Positions 8,027-11,184 of a DNA stretch of 11,184 nt are shown one piece after another. The position numbers and the translations under genes are program-made. This DNA is from Clostridia bacterium (lineage in GTDB: Bacteria; Bacillota; Clostridia; Oscillospirales; CAG-382), in NCBI GenBank assembly GCA_017959195.1, contig JAGDBE010000202.1, positions 1 to 11,184 of the forward strand. Reading direction: 5' to 3'. Numbering within the stretch: position 1 is the first letter of the stretch; each line of letters opens with the position of its first letter. The notes under the pieces were generated by a model. That model had not been told where the DNA came from and did no database searches. It saw nothing but the letters and a program-made list of their open reading frames with translations.

Positions 8027-9049
8027 ATGATAAAAAGCGTAAAAAACAAAAATCTGTTTCTTTCATATACCGTAATAACGTTTGTGTATATGTACTCCGG
8101 CGTCGTCGAAAAGTATCCCGACTATAACGGAAACGCAATGCTCACCTGCTTTTTCACCGCCGCATGCGCCGTAGTCTATTCTTTTACGGTGTCGAAATTC
8201 TTTTCGGCCGGTTTTGAGGAAAAAAACGGTAAGACGGCAGTAAGGGCGGTTCTTGCGGTATTTTGCGTTTTGTACGCCTCGTCGAACGTTTCTTTTTTCG
8301 CAAGGTCTTTAGGAGTTCTCGACGACTTCTACGCGTCGGATTTCTGCATGATTTTTGCGGCGGCTTTCGCGGTTTTCTGCGCCGTTTTTCTCGGAAAACG
8401 CGGCAAAACGGGGGTTTCCTCGTTCTGTACGCTGTCGGTAATACTCTTTGGAGCCTGGACGCTCTTCGGAATTTTCGCGTTTTTCACCGCAAAACAGGCC
8501 GTTTTTATATCTTCTCCGGTTGCTTTGCTTTCGGATACGGAGTTTTTCGGGATAGTAAAGGATATTTTGTACCTTAACGCCGACCTTGCCGTGCTTGCAT
8601 ACGTTTTAAGCAAAAACGAAAGCGCCGCAAGAAAGGAAACCCTGAAAGCCGCAATTCCCGCGGGCGCAGCCGCTTTCGCCTCGGTAAGCGGAATAAACGT
8701 TCTTAAAAATCTGCTTTTGTTCGGGGACAGACTGTCTGACGAGGCAATAAACCCCAACTTTACGGCAATAAGAATGATTCCGCTTTTTGACCTGCCCGAA
8801 ACCTGCGTGATAGTAAACGCCTTTGCGTGCGTGATAAAAACGGCGGTTTTTGTATCGTGCGCGTTTTTCGCATTGAAAGATATAAAAGGGGAAAAATATA
8901 ACGGCAAAACGACGCCGGTATTTCTTTTCGCCGCGGTTGTTGCATTGTTTTTTGCGCTTTTCAAAAGCGCTTACGTTGAATTTTTCGGGATTTTCGGCGC
9001 CGTATCGTGCGCCGCGCTCTGCTTTTTCCTGAAATATAAAAACGGATAG
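8027..9049 (+). CDS. gerB: Divergent GerB-family germination permease subunit
   Basis: 340-residue, very hydrophobic membrane protein with about ten predicted helices (roughly 10-26, 37-58, 73-95, 105-122, 130-153, 175-195, 207-224, 258-283, 297-312 and 316-335). This matches the GerAB/GerKB subunits (about 360-370 residues, amino-acid/polyamine transporter fold) that are thought to bind the germinant. The stretch LLLFGDRLSDEAINPNFTAIRMIPLFDLPE (229-258) resembles the conserved loop after helix 7 in that family, but overall similarity seems low. Position directly after gerA and gerC supports the role. Spacing to gerC is 4 bp. The only GGA-type ribosome binding site is 16 nt upstream, suggesting translational coupling. 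A different transporter is possible but unlikely in this setting. Confidence 0.78.
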   Translation: MIKSVKNKNLFLSYTVITFVYMYSGVVEKYPDYNGNAMLTCFFTAACAVVYSFTVSKFFSAGFEEKNGKTAVRAVLAVFCVLYASSNVSFFARSLGVLDDFYASDFCMIFAAAFAVFCAVFLGKRGKTGVSSFCTLSVILFGAWTLFGIFAFFTAKQAVFISSPVALLSDTEFFGIVKDILYLNADLAVLAYVLSKNESAARKETLKAAIPAGAAAFASVSGINVLKNLLLFGDRLSDEAINPNFTAIRMIPLFDLPETCVIVNAFACVIKTAVFVSCAFFALKDIKGEKYNGKTTPVFLFAAVVALFFALFKSAYVEFFGIFGAVSCAALCFFLKYKNG

Positions 9050-9060
9050 GCGCGCCGTAT

Positions 9061-9071
9061 TGCGACAAATT
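9061..9071 (-). promoter_or_regulatory. Possible Spo0A (0A) box before spoIIAA
   Basis: On the - strand bases 9061-9067 read TGTCGCA, one mismatch from the Spo0A box TGTCGAA, and the flank TTTTGTCGCAA extends the resemblance. In Bacillus, spoIIA is a direct Spo0A~P target, and this box lies 46-56 bp before the spoIIAA start. A single imperfect box in A/T-rich DNA is weak evidence. The overlapping perfect palindrome ATTTTGCAAAAT (9069-9080) could be a separate operator or part of the same site. Confidence 0.3.
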
Positions 9072-9088
9072 TTGCAAAATGCGGATAT

Positions 9089-9094
9089 TATAAT
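9089..9094 (+). promoter_or_regulatory. Possible -10 element of the spoIIA promoter
   Basis: A perfect TATAAT 23 bp before the spoIIAA ATG, in the only non-coding gap between gerB and spoIIAA. No good -35 is correctly spaced: TTGCGA at 9060-9065 is 23 bp away. If used, it would depend on an activator, consistent with the candidate Spo0A box upstream. I found no sigma-H promoter (AGGAwww then GAAT) here. The operon may instead be read from the ger promoter or from one inside gerB. Confidence 0.3.
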
Positions 9095-9101
9095 AAAAAT
9101 G

Positions 9102-9107
9102 AAAGGA
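9102..9107 (+). promoter_or_regulatory. Ribosome binding site that fixes the spoIIAA start
   Basis: AAAGGA ends 9 nt before the ATG at 9117. The frame is open back to a TTG at 9060 and an ATG at 9099, but those lack a ribosome binding site, and the extra residues have no counterpart in SpoIIAA proteins. Confidence 0.75.
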
Positions 9108-9116
9108 TATGATGAA

Positions 9117-9437
9117 ATGAAAATGAAAACCTATTTTTCCCGCGGAAATCTCGTCGTGAAACTCGACGGCGAAATCGACCACCATTCCATAAAGGAATTC
9201 CGCGAGGAGCTCGACAAAATGATAGGGGAATCCCGACCGAAAACAATGATACTCGAGCTTTCCGGCATAGATTTTATGGATTCCTCGGGCCTGGGACTCG
9301 TTCTCGGAAGATACAGAAAACTCTCGGAAGCCGGCTCGAAAATGCTGATAAAAAATCCCACTCCCGAAGCCGAAAGAATACTTAAAATGGCGGGCGTGGA
9401 CAAGCTTGTCAAAATAATAAAACAAAAAGACGCGTAA
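9117..9437 (+). CDS. spoIIAA: Anti-sigma F factor antagonist SpoIIAA
   Basis: 106-residue STAS-domain protein. Unphosphorylated SpoIIAA binds the SpoIIAB-SigF complex and frees sigma-F in the forespore; SpoIIAB inactivates it by phosphorylation, and the phosphatase SpoIIE reactivates it. The family core is clear: LDGEIDHHS (16-24), then FMDSSGLGLVLGRYRKL (53-69) with the expected phosphorylated serine at Ser56 (equivalent to Ser58 of B. subtilis) after Asp55. The C terminus ILKMAGVDKLVKII is also typical. Length is slightly under the 110-117 residues of Bacillus and Clostridium. The start is set by the AAAGGA at 9102. It is first in the spoIIA operon, 22 bp before spoIIAB. dacF, often found just upstream in other species, is absent and the gerB gene lies there instead. 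Confidence 0.95.
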   Translation: MKMKTYFSRGNLVVKLDGEIDHHSIKEFREELDKMIGESRPKTMILELSGIDFMDSSGLGLVLGRYRKLSEAGSKMLIKNPTPEAERILKMAGVDKLVKIIKQKDA

Positions 9438-9459
9438 ATTAAAGAAAAAAGGTGAGATT

Positions 9460-9921
9460 ATGAAGAAAAACAGTACGAAAAGGGCCAATTATTTTTCCTG
9501 CACGTTCCCGGCAAAATCCGTGAACGAGGGCTTCGCAAGAGGGATTGCTTCGGCGTTCTGCACACAGCTCGACCCGACGCTTGAGGAACTCTGCGACGTT
9601 AAAACCGCAATTTCCGAGGCGGTTACAAACTGCATAGTGCACGCATATAAGAACGAGACCGGCGAAAAAAAGAAAAAGATTACGCTGAAAGGCGAATATG
9701 GGGGAAACTGCTTGAAAATCAGTATAAAGGACTCCGGCTGCGGAATAGAAGATATAAAAAAGGCGATGCAGCCGATGTATTCCGACGGCGGCGACGAGAG
9801 AAGCGGTATGGGCTTTTCCATCATGGAATGCTTTACCGATAAACTCACCGTCAAGTCGGAAAAAGGTAAGGGAACCACGGTTATTCTCAAAAAATACATA
9901 GGAAAAGTAAGCGAAGAATGA
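9460..9921 (+). CDS. spoIIAB: Anti-sigma F factor / serine kinase SpoIIAB
   Basis: 153-residue GHKL-type ATPase. As a dimer it holds sigma-F inactive before septation and in the mother cell, and it phosphorylates SpoIIAA. Seen: FAR (25-27) with Arg27 matching B. subtilis Arg20, a residue contacting sigma-F and SpoIIAA; the N box SEAVTNCIVHAY (52-63) with catalytic Glu53 and Mg-binding Asn57; the G1 box DSGCGI (91-96); and the ATP lid/G2 segment ERSGMGFSIME (113-123). The C terminus GTTVILKKYI matches the family. Length is close to the usual 140-150. The ATG at 9460 is preceded by AAAAGGTGAG at good spacing. Its stop overlaps the sigF start by 4 nt (ATGA), which suggests translational coupling and matched stoichiometry. 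Confidence 0.97.
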   Translation: MKKNSTKRANYFSCTFPAKSVNEGFARGIASAFCTQLDPTLEELCDVKTAISEAVTNCIVHAYKNETGEKKKKITLKGEYGGNCLKISIKDSGCGIEDIKKAMQPMYSDGGDERSGMGFSIMECFTDKLTVKSEKGKGTTVILKKYIGKVSEE

Positions 9922-10640
9922 CAAAGAGCGACGAAAACTCAAAACTGCTCGAAAGATACGCGAACGGCGATAAAAAGGCGGAAGAAGAGCTTGTAAAGCT
10001 CAACGCGCCGCTCGTTTACAGTATAGCGCAGAGGTTCGCACACCGCGGACAGGACCTCGACGACCTCGTTCAGATAGGAACGCTCGGTATTTTGAAAGCG
10101 GTAAGAGGTTATAAAAAAGAATACGGAACGGTCTTCTCCACTTACGCTTTTCCTCTGATAACAGGCGAAATAAAACGGTTTTTGCGCGACGACGGACTCA
10201 TAAAAGTCAGCAGGGAAGCTAAAAGAAATAACGGAATTCTGATGAAGGCAAAGGAAAAGTTCGTTTCCGAGCACGGACGCGAGCCGCGTATATCGGAACT
10301 CTGCGAAATCTGCGGCATAAGCGAAGACGACGCGGTTTACGCAGTAAACGCCTGCGTGCCCTCGGTGTCGCTGCAGGAAAAAATAGGCGGCGGCGACGGA
10401 ATGTCATACGAGGAGGCTTTTGCCGACTGCAATATCGCCGATATAACCGAAAAAATCGCCTTGAACGAGGCGCTCGGAAAGCTCGACGAAAAAGAAAGAA
10501 AAATTGTTTTTCTGAGATATTACAGGGGGCTCACCCAGGCAAATACCGCCGAAATTCTGGGCGTAAATCAGGTAAAAATATCGAGAAGCGAGAAAAAAAT
10601 CGTCGAAAAACTCAAGAAAATGCTTGATAACAGCGCATAA
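9918..10640 (+). CDS. sigF: RNA polymerase sporulation sigma factor SigF (SpoIIAC)
   Basis: 240-residue sigma-70-family factor that starts forespore-specific transcription after asymmetric division. Region 2 is strongly conserved: LDDLVQIGTLGILKAV (47-62), then FSTYAFPLITGEIKRFLRDDG (73-93), the core- and -10-binding part typical of SigF/SigG/SigB. Region 3 follows (about 100-165: REPRISELCEICGISEDDA). Region 4 (about 187-235) has LDEKERKIVFLRYYRGLTQ and the helix-turn-helix AEILGVNQVKISRSEKK (211-227), where Ser224 replaces the more usual Leu or Ile. B. subtilis SigF has 255 residues. SigG is excluded mainly by context: it is third in spoIIAA-spoIIAB-sigF, overlapping spoIIAB by 4 nt. No intrinsic terminator is visible before the rRNA promoter region. 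Confidence 0.96.
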   Translation: MTKSDENSKLLERYANGDKKAEEELVKLNAPLVYSIAQRFAHRGQDLDDLVQIGTLGILKAVRGYKKEYGTVFSTYAFPLITGEIKRFLRDDGLIKVSREAKRNNGILMKAKEKFVSEHGREPRISELCEICGISEDDAVYAVNACVPSVSLQEKIGGGDGMSYEEAFADCNIADITEKIALNEALGKLDEKERKIVFLRYYRGLTQANTAEILGVNQVKISRSEKKIVEKLKKMLDNSA

Positions 10641-10652
10641 AATATAATAGGC

Positions 10653-10723
10653 AAAAAAATATGGAAAAAATATCAAAAAAACCCAAAAAAGTACTTGACA
10701 ATGAAGCGAAGATGTGATAATAT
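10653..10723 (+). promoter_or_regulatory. rRNA operon promoter P1 with phased A-tract upstream element
   Basis: The -35 element is TTGACA (10695-10700), followed by a 17-bp spacer ending in TGA (extended -10) and TAATAT (10718-10723). GATAAT at 10716 is an alternative with a 15-bp spacer. The start site is expected near 10730 in a GGG run. Four A-tracts of 6-7 A (10653-59, 10665-70, 10675-81, 10685-90) precede it at about 10.5-bp intervals, as expected for curved DNA and an UP element. This is the distal of two promoters for the 16S gene. Confidence 0.82.
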
Positions 10724-10903
10724 AGAAGGGCTCCGCGAGAGAGAGAGTAAGAGCAGAAGCGCTGAAAAAAGGGGCCGAAAAAAGAAGGCGGAAAGACGCT
10801 GATTAAGAAAGCGGAAGGACGCCGGATAAGCCGGGCCGAAACGTGTCAGGAAAAAGGACGGGAAGCGATCTTGAAAAAAGATTGAAAAAAGTCCGAAAAA
10901 GAT
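10724..10903 (+). other. P1 leader: purine-rich, T-poor non-coding stretch
   Basis: This stretch between the two promoters holds no credible gene. The + strand is strongly purine-biased: only 11 of 60 bases in 10741-10800 are pyrimidines. GGCTCC near the start site could pair with GGGGCC (10771-10776), including one G-U pair. ATCTT/AAGAT (10868-10882) could form a small hairpin, and CCGGATAAGCCGG lies at about 10822. I see no intrinsic terminator with a U tract. Confidence 0.5.
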
Positions 10904-10943
10904 AAAAAAAGTACTTGACAAAGCGGAGTAAGAGTGATATACT
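10874..10943 (+). promoter_or_regulatory. rRNA operon promoter P2 with phased A-tract upstream element
   Basis: The -35 element is TTGACA (10915-10920), followed by a 17-bp spacer ending in TGA and TATACT (10938-10943), with a start near G10950. The 16 bases AAAAAAGTACTTGACA are identical to those of P1, exactly 220 bp upstream. A-tracts at 10874-79, 10885-90, 10896-10900 and 10904-10 repeat the P1 phasing relative to the -35. A G start would suit control of rRNA synthesis by GTP level, as known for Firmicutes rRNA promoters (inference). Confidence 0.88.
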
Positions 10944-10949
10944 ATACAA

Positions 10950-10972
10950 GCTGCCGAAAAAAAGAAGGCAGC
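10950..10972 (+). other. Hairpin at the 5' end of the P2 rRNA leader
   Basis: GCTGCC (10950-10955) and GGCAGC (10967-10972) form a perfect 6-bp stem around an 11-nt A-rich loop. It begins at or within a base or two of the expected P2 start site, so the primary transcript would start in a hairpin. Confidence 0.55.
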
Positions 10973-10977
10973 GGAAC

Positions 10978-10998
10978 GGACCTTGAAAATTGAACAAC
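10978..10998 (+). promoter_or_regulatory. boxA-like rRNA antitermination and processing element
   Basis: GGACCTTGAAAATTGAACA and the following bases closely resemble the CTTTGAAAACTGAACA element common in Firmicutes rRNA leaders. There it loads the Nus-factor antitermination complex and contributes to the stem around pre-16S RNA. It lies downstream of both promoters, so both transcripts carry it. Confidence 0.6.
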
Positions 10999-11070
10999 GA
11001 AAGACGAGAAAACAAAGCAAGGGAAGTCGAAAGACAGACCAAAAGAACTCGTCAAATTCCTAAAGAGAAA

Positions 11071-11092
11071 GCACGTATAGAGATATATGTGC
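11071..11092 (+). other. Hairpin in the pre-16S leader
   Basis: GCACGTAT (11071-11078) pairs with ATATGTGC (11085-11092) with one G-U pair and a 6-nt loop. It lies about 70 bp before mature 16S. It probably contributes to pre-16S folding or processing; the function is inferred from position. Confidence 0.45.
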
Positions 11093-11138
11093 ACCCAAGG
11101 AAACAAAAGTAAAAGAGCAGAACAAACCTAAGAAAACA

Positions 11139-11167
11139 ACAGTACCAAGTACTGTAAAAATTTTTTT
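11139..11167 (+). other. Hairpin followed by A5T7, abutting the 16S 5' end
   Basis: ACAGTAC (11139-11145) and GTACTGT (11149-11155) form a perfect 7-bp stem with a CAA loop, followed by AAAAATTTTTTT up to 11167. It looks terminator-like, but the five A between stem and T tract and the position right before 16S argue for a processing or folding signal. Confidence 0.5.
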
Positions 11168-11184
11168 AGAGAGTTTGATCCTGG
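11163..11184 (+). rRNA. 16S ribosomal RNA, 5' end only
   Basis: AGAGTTTGATCCTGG (11170-11184) is the universal bacterial 16S 5' sequence, the site of primer 27F. Base 11170 corresponds to E. coli position 8, so the mature 5' end should lie near 11163, give or take a few bases. The gene continues past the window edge. Confidence 0.96.

Noticed and set aside
9049..9056. The 8-bp palindrome GGCGCGCC at the gerB stop codon
   Set aside because: It overlaps the stop codon, is not repeated nearby, and has no feature beyond being a short palindrome.
9102..9128. A sigma-H-like -35 (AAAGGATAT) before spoIIAA
   Set aside because: It matches the -35 pattern, but it is the ribosome binding site of spoIIAA. 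The matching -10 would fall inside the coding region and lacks GAAT.
10673..11042. Two open frames of 115 and 79 residues on the - strand over the rRNA promoter region
   Set aside because: The translations are runs of Phe, Ser and Leu produced by the complement of the A- and G-rich leader. They cross both rRNA promoters and the boxA element.
1..11184. CRISPR arrays, insertion sequences, tRNA genes, riboswitches or defence genes
   Set aside because: I found no regularly spaced repeats, transposase motifs or terminal inverted repeats, tRNA-like cloverleaf, or recognisable riboswitch core on either strand.

Overview
This window looks like part of a chromosome from an anaerobic, endospore-forming member of the Firmicutes (Bacillota), probably class Clostridia. 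It carries a pyruvate:ferredoxin oxidoreductase, a germinant-receptor operon, a complete spoIIA operon and the promoter region and 5' end of an rRNA operon. Purine-rich leaders, AGGAG-type ribosome binding sites and frequent AGA arginine codons fit that group. Genus cannot be read from the sequence. All recognised genes lie on the + strand, co-directional with the rRNA operon at the right end.

Layout. (1) 2-3463: pyruvate:ferredoxin oxidoreductase (nifJ/PFOR family), missing only its extreme N terminus at the window edge. A perfect 17-bp inverted repeat follows. (2) 3526-5880: a cytoplasmic family 3 glycoside hydrolase with circularly permuted domain order, followed by an intrinsic terminator. 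(3) 5971-9049: a three-gene germinant-receptor operon in the order A-C-B. The C subunit is only about half the usual length. A sequence fitting the forespore sigma-F/sigma-G promoter pattern overlaps the preceding terminator. (4) 9117-10640: spoIIAA-spoIIAB-sigF, the anti-anti-sigma factor, anti-sigma kinase and first forespore sigma factor. (5) 10641-11162: an rRNA promoter and leader region with two near-identical extended -10 promoters 220 bp apart, each preceded by four A-tracts in helical phase, then a boxA-like antitermination element and two hairpins. (6) From about 11163: the first bases of 16S rRNA.

How the genes work together. PFOR supplies acetyl-CoA and reduced ferredoxin in fermentative metabolism, and the GH3 enzyme probably splits short beta-glucosides in the cytoplasm. 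The middle of the window is a sporulation cluster. SpoIIAA/SpoIIAB/SigF form the partner-switching circuit that starts forespore-specific transcription, and the adjacent ger operon encodes a receptor made in the forespore and used when the spore germinates. If the promoter before gerA is real, the sigma factor encoded at the end of the cluster (or its relative sigma-G) would transcribe the operon at its start.

I see no CRISPR array, mobile element, toxin system or clearly new system. The most unusual points are the short GerC protein, the overlap of terminator and forespore promoter, the ger-spoIIA-rrn neighbourhood, and the duplicated phased A-tract promoter module of the rRNA operon.
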